A stretch of DNA of 37,555 bases from Actinomycetes bacterium (GCA_029263035.1 JAJCYF010000186.1:1-37555); one strand, 5' to 3'; shown: positions 1 through 11,039, counted from the stretch's first letter. Numbers and translations are program-made. The notes: generated by a model from the sequence alone, not told the origin.

Positions 1-49
1 CTCCCGGTACCTGTTCGAGCAGTTTCTCAACATGATGGAAGGGAGGTGA
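1..49 (+). CDS. carA: Carbamoyl-phosphate synthase small subunit, C-terminal end only
   Basis: Only the last 15 codons are present (reading from base 2), ending in TGA at 47-49. They translate to SRYLFEQFLNMMEGR, which resembles the usual tail of CarA, where a YLFD/E-x-F helix closes the glutamine amidotransferase domain. The position immediately upstream of carB on the same strand fits. CarA releases ammonia from glutamine and passes it to CarB. The catalytic triad lies outside the window, so the identification rests on this short tail plus context. Confidence 0.7.
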   Translation, partial: SRYLFEQFLNMMEGR

Positions 50-52
50 CAC

Positions 53-166
53 ATGGGTAGAGGCGACCGTCCCAAGGTCAGGTGGAAGAAGAAGCGCCAG
101 GACAAAAAGAAGATCCGCGACAAGGCCAAGTCCGTAGCAAAGGGACTGGAAAGAAAGAAGGCTTAG
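53..166 (+). CDS. 37-residue highly basic peptide between carA and carB
   Basis: The ORF is too short for the supplied track. It starts with ATG at 53 behind a strong Shine-Dalgarno sequence (GGGAGGTGACAC) and ends with TAG at 164-166, two bases before the carB GTG. The product starts [14 protein letters not shown] and is roughly 45 percent Lys plus Arg, with no Cys and no hydrophobic stretch. The MGRGD/MGKGD opening followed by basic residues recalls the small ribosomal protein THX, but the rest does not match what I know of THX, so I do not assign it. A charged RNA- or ribosome-binding peptide is possible. The start spacing and position in a tight operon argue that it is translated. Confidence 0.7.
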   Translation: MGRGDRPKVRWKKKRQDKKKIRDKAKSVAKGLERKKA

Positions 167-168
167 CA

Positions 169-3479
<3,311 letters not shown>

Positions 3480-3483
<4 letters not shown>

Positions 3484-3659
3484 GCACCGATTTTCGACCG
3501 GTCTCTTATTGGATGGAGATGGTGAACTTGTCTCAACTCGAAAAATCGGTCCTCACGGGTGCTGGGGGCCTGTCTACTACGCAGCCGTTTTACGGATCAG
3601 CTCATGGGTCCCGCCAGGGACTGAGCGAAGCTCATGGGTTGGGCGGAGCCCAACTGTGA
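3480..3659 (+). CDS. 59-residue ORF coupled between carB and pyrK, unknown function
   Basis: This frame is missing from the supplied track because it is below the length cut. It starts at GTG 3480, which overlaps the carB stop as GTGA (3480-3483). It ends at TGA 3657-3659, which overlaps the pyrK start in the same way (GTGA, 3656-3659). The product begins [20 protein letters not shown] and ends in a Gly/Ala/His-rich segment. It has no Cys, no signal peptide and no membrane span, and I recognise no family. The C-terminal third is encoded by three tandem mini-hairpins, so it may be repeat-derived. Double coupling by 4-nt overlaps is the usual mark of a translated operon gene. Alternatively it is only a ribosome relay that carries translation from carB to pyrK. 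Confidence 0.55.
3608..3654 (+). repeat. Three tandem mini-hairpins before pyrK
   Basis: Three perfect small stems lie in a row: GTCCC-GCCA-GGGAC (3608-3621), TGAGC-GAA-GCTCA (3622-3634) and GTTGGGC-GGA-GCCCAAC (3638-3654). The flanking AGCTCATGGGT occurs twice as a direct repeat (at about 3599 and 3629). Two of the stems have C-GNA-G triloops, a type known to form unusually stable DNA mini-hairpins. The GGAG of the last one lies about 8 nt before the pyrK GTG and may be its ribosome-binding site. Confidence 0.6.
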
Positions 3660-4501
3660 TTCAACAGCAAGCTCAGATCCTGTCGTACAAGAAGCTGCGG
3701 GACGACTATTTCCTGCTCACTATCGTGGCCCCCGAGATCGCCGAGACCGCCAAGCCCGGCCAGTTCGTGAACATCCGGCCCCCGGCGGATCGCCAGTTCA
3801 TCCTGCGCCGCCCGTTCTCTATCTACAAGGTCAACCGCCGGGGCGAGTGGGCTGCCACCATCGAGGTGGTCTTCGACATCCGCGGAGGCGGTACGGCGGC
3901 CCTGGCCTCGCTCAGGGCCCACGACATGATCGACATCGTCGGCCCCATCGGCCGGCCGTTCGCCATCCCGAAGAACCGCAACTCCTGTCTGCTGGTGGGA
4001 GGAGGCATCGGGGCGGTCCCCCTGTTCTACCTGGCCGAGGAGCTAAAGGGCGCAGGCAAGCGGGTGGACGTGCTCTGGGGGGCCCAGACCGCCAGCAAGC
4101 TTTTGAACCCCATCGATGCCAAGCGCTTCGGTGCCCAGGCAGTCTTCACCACCGAGGACGGCAGTGAGGGGGTCAAAGGACGGGTGACCGACGTGATGGA
4201 CGACCTGCTGGAGAAGTGCGGCACAGAGGTGATCTACGCCTGCGGTCCCAACGGGATGCTGGAGGCGGTCACCCGGATCGGCCAGAAGCACCGGATCCCG
4301 GTCCAGGTGGCCATGGAGGCGCTGATGGGGTGCGGCTACGGCATCTGCATGACCTGCGTTCAACCGGTATGGAACAAAAGCCACGACCAGATCGTCCACG
4401 TGCGCACCTGCGTCGACGGTCCGGTGTTCAACGGCGCACGAATCGCCTGGGATGCCTTTGCCTCGGACCCGGGCGTCCGCGTGGCCCCGGCCGGCAACTG
4501 A
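3656..4501 (+). CDS. pyrK: Dihydroorotate dehydrogenase B, electron-transfer subunit
   Basis: Carries electrons from the PyrD FMN via a 2Fe-2S cluster and FAD to NAD+. I choose GTG at 3656 ([14 protein letters not shown]), giving 281 aa; the track start at 3473 would add 61 unrelated residues that overlap carB and the 59-aa ORF. A ferredoxin-reductase fold is visible: RRPFSIY binds FAD near residue 50, and VGGGIGAVPLFYLAEEL starts the NAD-binding half near 105. The C-terminal cluster CGYGICMTCVQPVW...RTC supplies the four cysteines for the 2Fe-2S centre. It is followed after 4 nt by pyrD, the usual PyrK-PyrD pairing. Confidence 0.93.
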   Translation: MIQQQAQILSYKKLRDDYFLLTIVAPEIAETAKPGQFVNIRPPADRQFILRRPFSIYKVNRRGEWAATIEVVFDIRGGGTAALASLRAHDMIDIVGPIGRPFAIPKNRNSCLLVGGGIGAVPLFYLAEELKGAGKRVDVLWGAQTASKLLNPIDAKRFGAQAVFTTEDGSEGVKGRVTDVMDDLLEKCGTEVIYACGPNGMLEAVTRIGQKHRIPVQVAMEALMGCGYGICMTCVQPVWNKSHDQIVHVRTCVDGPVFNGARIAWDAFASDPGVRVAPAGN

Positions 4502-4505
4502 CCCA

Positions 4506-5435
4506 ATGGCCAAATCGCCCGATCTTTCCATCGACCTCGCGGGGATCCGCCTGCGCTCCCCGGTGGTCACCGCGTCGGGCTGCTTTGCCTCGGGCAAGGA
4601 AGCCTCCGAGTTCGTCGACCTGAAGAAGATCGGCGCAGTGGTGGTCAAGTCGATGACCATGGAGCCGTGGCCCGGCAAGCCCACGCCCCGCATGGCCGAG
4701 ACCCCATCGGGGATGCTGAACGCCATTGGCCTGCAGAACTACGGGGTGGAGCACTTTCTCACCGTCGACCTGCCGTGGCTGAACCGGGTGGGCGTGCCGG
4801 TGATCGCGAGCATCGCCGGCAATACGGTCCAGGAGTACATCTACGTGGCGGAGATGCTTCGAGGCGCACCGGGTGTAGTTGCGGTCGAGGTCAACATCTC
4901 CTGCCCCAACCTGGAAGACCGCAACAACATGTTTGCCCACGACGCCAAGGCCACCTCGTCGGTGATAGCCGCGGTTCGACGAGCCCTCGAGGTGCCGTTG
5001 TTCGCCAAGCTCTCGCCCAACGTCACCAGCCTGCCCGAGATCGCCGGCGCAGCCCTGGACAATGGCGCTCAGGGCATAAGCCTGATCAACACGGTGATGG
5101 GGATGGCCATCGACATCCAAACCGGCCAGCCGAAGCTGGCGGGGGTGGTGGGAGGTTTGTCCGGTCCGGCCATCCGGCCAATTGCCGTGCGCAGTGTGTT
5201 CGATGTCTTCCGCGCCTTTCCCCACGTGCCGATCATCGGGATGGGCGGGATCATGAATAGCAACGACGCCCTGGAGTTCATCCTGGCCGGGGCGACCGCG
5301 GTGGCTATCGGGACCGCCAACTTCATCGACCCCAACACCACCACCAAGGTGAACGACGGAATCCTGCAGTACATGAAGGAAAAGGGCGTAAACAACCTTG
5401 CTTCGATGCGGGGGCGGGTGAAGGTAGAGGGTTGA
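4506..5435 (+). CDS. pyrD: Dihydroorotate dehydrogenase, class 1B catalytic subunit
   Basis: Oxidises dihydroorotate to orotate on FMN and works as a heterotetramer with PyrK. The start is ATG 4506 (MAKSPDLSIDLAG), four bases after pyrK; the track start lies within pyrK. The product is 309 aa, normal for class 1B. The TIM-barrel signatures include VTASGCFASG near the N-terminus, the NISCPN loop with the catalytic-base cysteine of class 1 enzymes, FAKLSPN, SLINTVMGMAID and GGLSGPAIRP, and the phosphate-binding GMGGI and GATAVAIGTA. A cysteine rather than serine base together with adjacent pyrK points to the NAD-linked cytosolic form, not the quinone-linked class 2 enzyme found in mycobacteria. 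No convincing Shine-Dalgarno is seen, so coupling with pyrK is likely. Confidence 0.95.
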   Translation: MAKSPDLSIDLAGIRLRSPVVTASGCFASGKEASEFVDLKKIGAVVVKSMTMEPWPGKPTPRMAETPSGMLNAIGLQNYGVEHFLTVDLPWLNRVGVPVIASIAGNTVQEYIYVAEMLRGAPGVVAVEVNISCPNLEDRNNMFAHDAKATSSVIAAVRRALEVPLFAKLSPNVTSLPEIAGAALDNGAQGISLINTVMGMAIDIQTGQPKLAGVVGGLSGPAIRPIAVRSVFDVFRAFPHVPIIGMGGIMNSNDALEFILAGATAVAIGTANFIDPNTTTKVNDGILQYMKEKGVNNLASMRGRVKVEG

Positions 5436-6124
5436 CCGGGTTGATCGTTGCGCTGGACAGCCCGGACCTGAGTGAGGCGGAGGGACTGGCCCGGCGGCTG
5501 TCCGGCAAGGTTGCCGCGTTCAAAGTGGGCCTCACACTGTTCACCCGTCACGGCCCGGAGGCGGTGATGCGCATCGGAGAGCACGGCCCGGTGTTTTGCG
5601 ATCTCAAGCTCCACGACATTCCCCACCAGGTGGGCCTGGCAGGCGCCCAGCTGACCGGCCTGGGGGTCTGGATGTTCACCATTCACGCCTCGGGTGGTTC
5701 GGCCATGGTCGAGGCCGCGGCGAAGGCTGCCCTGGCCGGCGAGACGGTCCCCCTGGTCGCCGCGGTGACCGTCCTCACCAGCCTGGACGGAGACGATCTG
5801 GCCCGGATGGGCATCTCGGCCCAACCTCACGAGCAGGTGCTGAGGCTGGCGAAATCCGCCGTAGCCGCCGGAGCCACCGCGCTGGTCTGCTCGGCCAACG
5901 AGGTCGCCATGCTGCGCCGCGAACTGGGCGACGAGGTGGTTCTGGTGACCCCCGGCATCCGGCCGGACGGGTCCGCCGCAGGCGACCAGGCACGTGTGAT
6001 GACGCCCGCCGGCGCCGCGGCTGCAGGATCCAGCTACATCGTGGTGGGCAGACCGATCACGGATGCGCCCGATCCGGTAAAGGCGGCAGAGGGGATCCTG
6101 GCGGAACTTCAGGGACTCTCCTGA
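5432..6124 (+). CDS. pyrF: Orotidine 5'-phosphate decarboxylase
   Basis: Performs the last step to UMP. The TTG start at 5432 overlaps the pyrD stop (TTGA), with AAGGTAGAGG just upstream; a TTG at 5441 is an alternative. The 230-aa product has LIVALDSPD at the N-terminus, the catalytic CDLKLHDIPHQV (the DxKxxD motif), VTVLTSLD, a VTPGIRPDG loop and VVGRPI near the end, which binds phosphate. These are the features of the bacterial PyrF type. It closes the carA-carB-pyrK-pyrD-pyrF run; pyrE, pyrB and pyrC are not in the window. The next gene is convergent, only 18 bp away, and I see no terminator between them. Confidence 0.95.
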   Translation: MTGLIVALDSPDLSEAEGLARRLSGKVAAFKVGLTLFTRHGPEAVMRIGEHGPVFCDLKLHDIPHQVGLAGAQLTGLGVWMFTIHASGGSAMVEAAAKAALAGETVPLVAAVTVLTSLDGDDLARMGISAQPHEQVLRLAKSAVAAGATALVCSANEVAMLRRELGDEVVLVTPGIRPDGSAAGDQARVMTPAGAAAAGSSYIVVGRPITDAPDPVKAAEGILAELQGLS

Positions 6125-6142
6125 GCCCGCCTGCAGGAAGGG

Positions 6143-7195
6143 CTACTCCTTGACGGTGATGGTTACCGGCCGGGTCAGGGTCTTTCCGGACGGCGCGGTG
6201 CCGGTCACGTCGAAGACGTAGTCCACGCCCTGTTCAAGCCGTTCGGCGGTGAGGTTGCGGACTGCGGTGCTCAACTCGAAGTTCAGGTCGAACTGATTTT
6301 TCGATTGCAGCTGGTCCAGTAGGAATGACACCGTGCTCGGCCTGGCCAGGTCCTCATCCTGGAAGAACTCGAAGGTAACCGGCTCATCGAACCCGTTGAG
6401 CGGGCTCAAAAAGCAGTTGATCTTCACAATGGGCCCGTCGTCGGCGACGGACCACAACAACTTGTTGCCGTCGCTCAGCGATCCGCAGGTGAAAGAAAAC
6501 GTCGGTTCGGCGGGCGGCGGGGTAGAGGTGGGGGCCTGGGGTGTAGTCCGGGGAGCGCCCGGGGCGGGAGGCGGAGCCGGTGGGGGAGACTGGGCGACCG
6601 CGATTGAGGGCGGAGCAACGCCCCAGGGATAAAGAATCCGGCTGACCCGGCTCCCGCTGCGGCCGACAACCTCAAAGTTGTAGCTTCCCGGAGGCACGTT
6701 GCCGGCGGAAAGCTCAATCCGGAAGGGGGTGGAACCGTTTGCCCTGGGCACCACGGACGCGGGGACGAAGATGCAGGTCAGGTTAGCCGGCAGGTCGGCG
6801 CAGGAAAGGTTCACCCGTTCGGAGAAACCCCCGAACGACTCAACGTGGCACGTGTTCTGGGTGCGGCGAGGGTTTCCGGTCAGGCAGGAGATCCTGAAGT
6901 CCGAGTTGTTCTCCAGCACCGGCAGGCGGTTCTCGGTTGAGGTCTGGGGACCTGTGGTTCCGGGGGCTTCCGGGCCGGTGGCGTCCTCCTCAACGGGTAG
7001 GTCCTCGCCGACGTCGCCGGACTGGGAGGTTTCGGCCGCCGGGGCCTGAGAACCCTCGTCCTGGGAAAGTCCCGCCTGGACCACGACCGCGCCGAGGCCC
7101 AGTGAAAGGATCGTCACCAGGCTGCCTAATACCAGCATGAGCCGGAAGTTGGACCATGCTTTGAAGGCGGAGAGGAGCGTGCCCAGTTTCACCAT
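6143..7195 (-). CDS. Membrane-anchored protein with two Ig-like extracellular domains
   Basis: A 350-aa product with a short basic cytoplasmic start, one membrane segment (about residues 18-42, LMLVLGSLVTILSLGLGAV) and no lipobox or clear cleavage site. A low-complexity Asp/Glu/Thr/Pro stretch follows (about 45-95). The first outer domain (about 98-200) contains ESFGGFSERVNLSCADLP, the pattern of bacterial Ig-like repeats of the GFSGTVxLSC type, with cysteine pairs. A Pro-rich linker (PPPAPPPAPGAP) leads to a second domain with a degenerate version (SPLNGFDEPVTFEF). Function is unknown; surface binding or a cell-wall role is likely. It faces away from gmk and has a consensus -10 upstream. In many Actinomycetota this slot holds mihF, which is not found here. 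Confidence 0.75.
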   Translation of the reverse strand: MVKLGTLLSAFKAWSNFRLMLVLGSLVTILSLGLGAVVVQAGLSQDEGSQAPAAETSQSGDVGEDLPVEEDATGPEAPGTTGPQTSTENRLPVLENNSDFRISCLTGNPRRTQNTCHVESFGGFSERVNLSCADLPANLTCIFVPASVVPRANGSTPFRIELSAGNVPPGSYNFEVVGRSGSRVSRILYPWGVAPPSIAVAQSPPPAPPPAPGAPRTTPQAPTSTPPPAEPTFSFTCGSLSDGNKLLWSVADDGPIVKINCFLSPLNGFDEPVTFEFFQDEDLARPSTVSFLLDQLQSKNQFDLNFELSTAVRNLTAERLEQGVDYVFDVTGTAPSGKTLTRPVTITVKE

Positions 7196-7251
7196 CTTAG
7201 GTTACCGCGAGACGCTTAGGATTATGTGGCTTGGCCGCCACGCTAGGTGAA

Positions 7252-7257
7252 ATTATA
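7252..7257 (-). promoter_or_regulatory. -10 element for the Ig-like protein gene
   Basis: TATAAT is read on the minus strand, about 57 bp upstream of the ATG at 7195. The hexamer 17 bp further upstream (TGGCTT) is a poor -35 match. Confidence 0.45.
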
Positions 7258-7298
7258 GGCCTTTCAGGCGTGGTAAGCCAGGGGAAAGTTTCCCGACC

Positions 7299-7322
7299 TA
7301 TAATCCGACGGTGCTTCGGCAC
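7299..7322 (+). promoter_or_regulatory. -10 element and transcript-start hairpin for gmk
   Basis: A perfect TATAAT lies at 7299-7304. A small hairpin GTGC-TTCG-GCAC follows at 7311-7322, then TTTT. It would sit at the very 5' end of the gmk transcript, either as a stabilising cap or a weak early attenuator. A GGGAAA-G-TTTCCC palindrome (about 7282-7294) stands just before the -10 and could be an operator. No good -35 is seen. Confidence 0.5.
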
Positions 7323-7389
7323 TTTTGTCCATCCCGGGCGGTAGTCTTGAGTCCTTAGTGCTTCCGCCGTGATTGAAGGAGTTACTTCA

Positions 7390-7944
7390 ATAGCAGATTC
7401 ACGCCTCTACATAATTTCGGGCCCTTCGGGCGCGGGCAAGGGAACCATCGTCCAGCGACTTTTGGAGGAGCGCCCAAACGCCAAACTCTCCGTCTCCTGT
7501 ACCACCCGGCCTGCGCGGCCCATGGAAAAGGAGGGCGTCCACTACTTTTTCATCCCTGAGCGCGAGTTCATCGAGCGCCGGGATCGCGGGGAGTTCCTGG
7601 AGTGGGCCCAGGTCCACGGCAACCTGTACGGGACGCCGCGCAAGATCGTCGACGGACTCCTGGCCGAGGGCAAGGACGTCATCCTGGAAATCGACGTCCA
7701 GGGGGCCGCGGAGGTCAAGAGCGTCATGCCGGACGCGCGGTTGATCTTCATCGAGGCTCCGTCCATGCAGATCCTGGAGCAGAGGCTGCGTAAGCGGAGC
7801 ACCGAGCGGGAGGATGTTCAGGCCCGCCGGATCTCCGACGCGTACGACGAGCTGCGCAAGAAGGGCTCGTTCGACGGGGTGGTAGTCAACGTCGAGGTAG
7901 AACAAGCCGTCAAAGAAGTGTTAGCTTTGATGGACAGCCGTTAG
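7390..7944 (+). CDS. gmk: Guanylate kinase
   Basis: Phosphorylates GMP to GDP with ATP. The P-loop GPSGAGKGT, the GMP-binding SVSCTTRPARPMEKEGVHY and the lid-region RLRKRSTE are all present; length is normal. The start is debatable. The track uses GTG 7369 (191 aa), but that codon has no Shine-Dalgarno sequence. AAGGAG at 7376-7381 lies exactly 8 nt before ATA at 7390, giving an N-terminus of xADSRLYIISGPSG, the usual short lead for Gmk (184 aa). I favour the ATA start, with GTG 7369 as the conventional alternative. rpoZ follows after 36 bp, the common gmk-rpoZ order. Confidence 0.93.
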   Translation: MADSRLYIISGPSGAGKGTIVQRLLEERPNAKLSVSCTTRPARPMEKEGVHYFFIPEREFIERRDRGEFLEWAQVHGNLYGTPRKIVDGLLAEGKDVILEIDVQGAAEVKSVMPDARLIFIEAPSMQILEQRLRKRSTEREDVQARRISDAYDELRKKGSFDGVVVNVEVEQAVKEVLALMDSR

Positions 7945-7980
7945 TCTTTCTGGCCCTCTTTTCCCAAGTTAGGAACCCCT

Positions 7981-8235
7981 TTGATATATCCCCGAATCGA
8001 AAAGCTCGCGGACAAGGTGGACAGCCGCTACACGCTGGTTATCCTCGCCGCCAAGCGAGCACGGCAGATCAACTCCTACTACTACCAGCTGGGTGAAGGC
8101 ATCCGGGACTTCGTGCCGCCGCAGGTTTCCGGCCTGGGCGACAACGCCAAGGCGCTCTCGGTAGCTCTGGAAGAGATCGCCCAGGACAAGTTCGGCTGGG
8201 AGCGCCCGCCGGAGGTTGAGTCCCGCATCAAGTAG
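7981..8235 (+). CDS. rpoZ: RNA polymerase omega subunit
   Basis: An 84-aa product matching the omega fold: [20 protein letters not shown] is the conserved helix that clamps the beta-prime C-terminus, followed by QLGEGI. Omega helps assemble RNA polymerase and, in some bacteria, binds ppGpp. The start TTG 7981 has AGGA six bases upstream. ATA 7984 is next in frame and cannot be excluded, given other starts in this window. The position between gmk and coaBC is the standard actinobacterial order. Confidence 0.92.
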   Translation: MIYPRIEKLADKVDSRYTLVILAAKRARQINSYYYQLGEGIRDFVPPQVSGLGDNAKALSVALEEIAQDKFGWERPPEVESRIK

Positions 8236-8239
8236 AAAG

Positions 8240-8402
8240 GGGACGCTCCGCCGAGCCAATGAGGCATTCGAACGCCCAGCCATCCCCGATTACTGCGTTC
8301 CTCGTCGGACGGTTACGGCGAGCGGTAGCCATCCTCCTCGCGCCTTGTACTCGGGGCGTCTGGACGTCCTCGGTGCTCGCATGTGGCTCAGCGGAGCGAC
8401 CC
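8240..8402 (+). mobile_element. 163-bp element with 19-bp imperfect terminal inverted repeats (MITE-like)
   Basis: The left end GGGACGCTCCGCCGAGCCA (8240-8258) and the inverse of the right end (8384-8402, read as GGGTCGCTCCGCTGAGCCA) match at 17 of 19 positions. The element fills almost the whole rpoZ-coaBC gap: it starts 5 bp after the rpoZ stop and ends 5 bp before the coaBC ATG. It has no gene of its own, although frames through it happen to be open, which explains why the track extends coaBC upstream. No clear target-site duplication is seen. It could be a non-autonomous transposable element or a structured RNA that controls coaBC. Confidence 0.55.
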
Positions 8403-8407
8403 TCCTG

Positions 8408-9640
8408 ATGGACCTCAAAAATCTAGCCGGCAGCAAGATTGCCCTCGGAGTATGCGGGGGCATCGCCGCGTACAAGGTTGCCGGGCTCGCCCGGGAGCTG
8501 ACCCAGGCGGGGGCCGACGTTCACGTGGTCATGACCCCTTCGGCGATGAACTTCGTAGGCCCCATCACGTTCTCTACCCTGACCGGGAACCCGGTTCGCT
8601 CCGAGCTTTTCCCGGCAACCGCCCCGACCGAGATCCCCCATACCGACCTCGGACGGACCTCGGACCTGGTGATCATCGCCCCGGCGACCGCCAAGACCAT
8701 CGCCAAGTCGGCCCAGGGAATCTCGGATGACCTGATCTCGGCCCTGCTTCTCTCCGCTGCCTGCCCCGTAGTCATGGCACCCGCCATGCACACGGAGATG
8801 TGGCAGAACGAGGCGACTCGCCAGAACGTCACGACGCTGGCCGCCCGGGGGATCCGCATGGTCGGGCCGGCCGTGGGAGCCCTTGCCGGGCCCGACGTGG
8901 GTGTCGGCCGAATGGCGGATGCCTCCGAAATCCTGCAGGCCGCCGACGAGGAGCTCGCCCGCCGGGTGGAGCTGACCGGCATCCCGGTGGTAATCACTGC
9001 AGGAGGCACCCGGGAGCCCATTGATGCCATGCGGTTCATCGGCAATGCGTCGTCGGGGATGATGGGCTACGAGCTGGCGTTCGAGGCGGTCCGGCGCAAC
9101 GCACAGGTGACTTTGATCACCGGTCCGACACATCTGACCCCGCCTGATGCCTCCACCGTGGTCCGGGTGACGACCGCGGCCGAGATGCGGGATGCGGTCC
9201 TCAAAGCCGCAGCCACAGCTTCGGTTCTCATAATGGCGGCCGCGGTGTCGGACTGGCGGCCGGCGTCGGTAGCCGCTACCAAGCTCAAGAAGTCGGAGGG
9301 GCCGCCCGATCTGGCACTGGAGCCGACGCCCGACATCCTCGCCCAGGTGGGACAGACCCGCCGTACCGGCGGACTGCCGGAGCTGCGGGTGCTGGTCGGC
9401 TACTGTGCCGAAACTGAAAATCTCCACGAGGCCGCAGCGCAAAAGCTCAAGGCGAAGTCGCTGGATCTGGCGGTAGCCAACCTGGTGGGGACGGTGGACT
9501 CCGGCGTGGGCCTGGCGACTCTGCGGGCGCTGATGCTCGATAGCCGGGGCAAGCTGGACGATCTGGGCCTGGTCACCAAAAGGGTGCTGGCCCGCCGGGT
9601 CATCGATGCCTCGGCGCAGTTGCTAGCTTCGCAGAAGTGA
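8408..9640 (+). CDS. coaBC: Bifunctional phosphopantothenoylcysteine decarboxylase / phosphopantothenate-cysteine ligase
   Basis: Catalyses two steps of coenzyme A synthesis. The start is ATG 8408 ([19 protein letters not shown]), giving 410 aa, the normal size; the track's extra 64 residues come from the inverted-repeat element. The FMN-dependent CoaC domain (about 1-185) has [10 protein letters not shown], the histidine of [16 protein letters not shown] and the substrate motif PAMHTEMW. In that motif the usual Asn is His, which I believe is common in actinobacterial proteins. The CoaB domain (about 190-410) has [18 protein letters not shown] and AAAVSDWRP, with a KLKK stretch near the CTP/substrate site. 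The right end of the repeat element supplies the only GGAG upstream, 11 nt away. Confidence 0.95.
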   Translation: MDLKNLAGSKIALGVCGGIAAYKVAGLARELTQAGADVHVVMTPSAMNFVGPITFSTLTGNPVRSELFPATAPTEIPHTDLGRTSDLVIIAPATAKTIAKSAQGISDDLISALLLSAACPVVMAPAMHTEMWQNEATRQNVTTLAARGIRMVGPAVGALAGPDVGVGRMADASEILQAADEELARRVELTGIPVVITAGGTREPIDAMRFIGNASSGMMGYELAFEAVRRNAQVTLITGPTHLTPPDASTVVRVTTAAEMRDAVLKAAATASVLIMAAAVSDWRPASVAATKLKKSEGPPDLALEPTPDILAQVGQTRRTGGLPELRVLVGYCAETENLHEAAAQKLKAKSLDLAVANLVGTVDSGVGLATLRALMLDSRGKLDDLGLVTKRVLARRVIDASAQLLASQK

Positions 9641-9645
9641 CCTCC

Positions 9646-9696
9646 GGGGTCCGCGCCCTGCAGTCGCCGGGCGTCGCGACCCGTTGCACGGACCCC
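9646..9696 (+). promoter_or_regulatory. Inverted-repeat structure between coaBC and metK
   Basis: GGGGTCCG (9646-9653) and CGGACCCC (9689-9696) form a perfect 8-bp stem around a 35-nt interior, which holds a second stem CGCCC/GGGCG (9654-9658 with 9669-9673). No U-run follows. It overlaps the -35 of the metK promoter, so it may end coaBC transcripts or affect the promoter. It does not match the known SAM riboswitch cores I checked by eye. Confidence 0.45.
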
Positions 9697-9712
9697 GATT
9701 CAGCGGTAGCGT
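9684..9712 (+). promoter_or_regulatory. Candidate metK promoter
   Basis: TTGCAC (9684-9689), a 17-bp spacer and TAGCGT (9707-9712) fit a sigma-70 type promoter. The predicted leader of about 88 nt contains a hairpin GCGCCC-(8 nt)-GGGCGC at 9742-9761. The ribosome-binding site AAGGAG lies directly before ATG 9807. Confidence 0.45.
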
Positions 9713-9806
9713 AAGGCGTCCCTTTGCTTTGTTAGCGGCTCGCGCCCGGGGTTGGGGGCGCCGGTTCGTCTCTGATTATTTGTATTCGCCCAAAAAAGGA
9801 GCCTCG

Positions 9807-11012
9807 ATGGCACGCAGCTACCTGTTTACGTCCGAGTCCGTAACGGAGGGCCACCCAGACAAGCTGGCCGACCGCATCTCGGACGCAATTCTGGACGCAA
9901 TCATGGCCGAGGACCCCCAAGGACGGGTGGCGTGCGAGACCCTCGTGACCACCGGCCAGGTAATCGTCGCCGGTGAGATCACCACCGACACCTACATCGA
10001 GGCCCGCGACATCGTCCGCAGCACCGTGAACGAGGTGGGCTACACCGACGCCAAGTACGGTCTGGACGGTTCCACCTGCGGCGTCCTGCTGGCCATCCAG
10101 GGACAGTCGCCCGACATCGCGCTCGGGGTTGATACCGCCTACGAAGCCAAGGGCGGGGCGGAGGACGACCTGGACACCCTGGGTGCCGGAGACCAGGGCA
10201 TGATGTTCGGCTTTGCCGCCAGGGAGCGGCCCGACCTGGACACCGAACTTATGCCGACACCCATCTGGCTGGCCCACCGGCTGGCCCACCGTCTGGCACA
10301 GGAGCGTAAGAGCGGGCGAATGCCCTACCTCCGGCCGGACGGCAAGACCCAGGTTTCCATCAAGTACGAGGACGGGGTGCCCGTAGGGATCGAGAACATC
10401 CTGATCTCCGCCCAGCACGAGCCGGAGGTGGACATCGAGACCCTCCTCAAGCCGGACCTCCTGGAGTACGTGGTCAAGCCGATCATCCCGGATTCGTTGT
10501 GGTCCGAGGACATCGAGTTCCTGGTCAACCCCACCGGCCGGTTTGAGATCGGCGGCCCCATGGGCGACACCGGTCTGACCGGCCGCAAGATCATCGTCGA
10601 CACCTACGGCGGCTTCTGCAGCCACGGCGGCGGCGCATTCAGCGGCAAGGACCCGACCAAGGTAGATCGGACGGCCGCTTACTTTGCCCGCTACGTCGCC
10701 AAGAACCTGGTGGCCTCCGAGGTCATGGACGCCTGCGAGATCCGGGTCGCCTACGCCATCGGCGTTGCGCATCCGGTTTCGATCAGCCTGGACGACCGCG
10801 GGACCTCAAAGGTCGACCCCGACAAGCTGGAGAAGCTGGTAGGGGAGTTCTTCGACTTCCGTCCGGCCGCTATCATCCGGGACCTGGACCTGCGCAAGCC
10901 GATCTTCAAGGAAAGCAGCTCCTACGGGCACTTCGGCCGCACGGAAAAGCACTTTTCCTGGGAGCGGACCGACCGCGCGGAGGAGTTCGCAAAAGCCGCA
11001 GCCGGCCTGTAA
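9807..11012 (+). CDS. metK: S-adenosylmethionine synthetase
   Basis: Makes S-adenosylmethionine from methionine and ATP. The start is ATG 9807 ([19 protein letters not shown]) behind AAGGAG, giving 401 aa; the track start at 9684 falls in the leader. Family signatures are [15 protein letters not shown] at the N-terminus (ATP and methionine site), [12 protein letters not shown] near residue 125 and the P-loop-like [16 protein letters not shown] near 275. A duplicated HRLAHRLA stretch is seen near residue 155. It stands between coaBC and priA as in other Actinomycetota. Confidence 0.97.
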   Translation: MARSYLFTSESVTEGHPDKLADRISDAILDAIMAEDPQGRVACETLVTTGQVIVAGEITTDTYIEARDIVRSTVNEVGYTDAKYGLDGSTCGVLLAIQGQSPDIALGVDTAYEAKGGAEDDLDTLGAGDQGMMFGFAARERPDLDTELMPTPIWLAHRLAHRLAQERKSGRMPYLRPDGKTQVSIKYEDGVPVGIENILISAQHEPEVDIETLLKPDLLEYVVKPIIPDSLWSEDIEFLVNPTGRFEIGGPMGDTGLTGRKIIVDTYGGFCSHGGGAFSGKDPTKVDRTAAYFARYVAKNLVASEVMDACEIRVAYAIGVAHPVSISLDDRGTSKVDPDKLEKLVGEFFDFRPAAIIRDLDLRKPIFKESSSYGHFGRTEKHFSWERTDRAEEFAKAAAGL

Positions 11013-11039
11013 AGGGCACCGGCAGGCCCGGCCGGCGCC

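Noticed and set aside
7311-7326. Intrinsic terminator before gmk (GTGC-TTCG-GCAC-TTTT)
   Set aside because: The stem has only 4 bp and lies right at the predicted transcript start, so it is kept only as part of the gmk promoter region.
8423-9442. 339-aa minus-strand ORF opposite coaBC
   Set aside because: Antisense shadow of a well-identified gene.
9641-9806. SAM riboswitch upstream of metK
   Set aside because: Looked for the SAM-I and SAM-IV conserved cores; neither is present.
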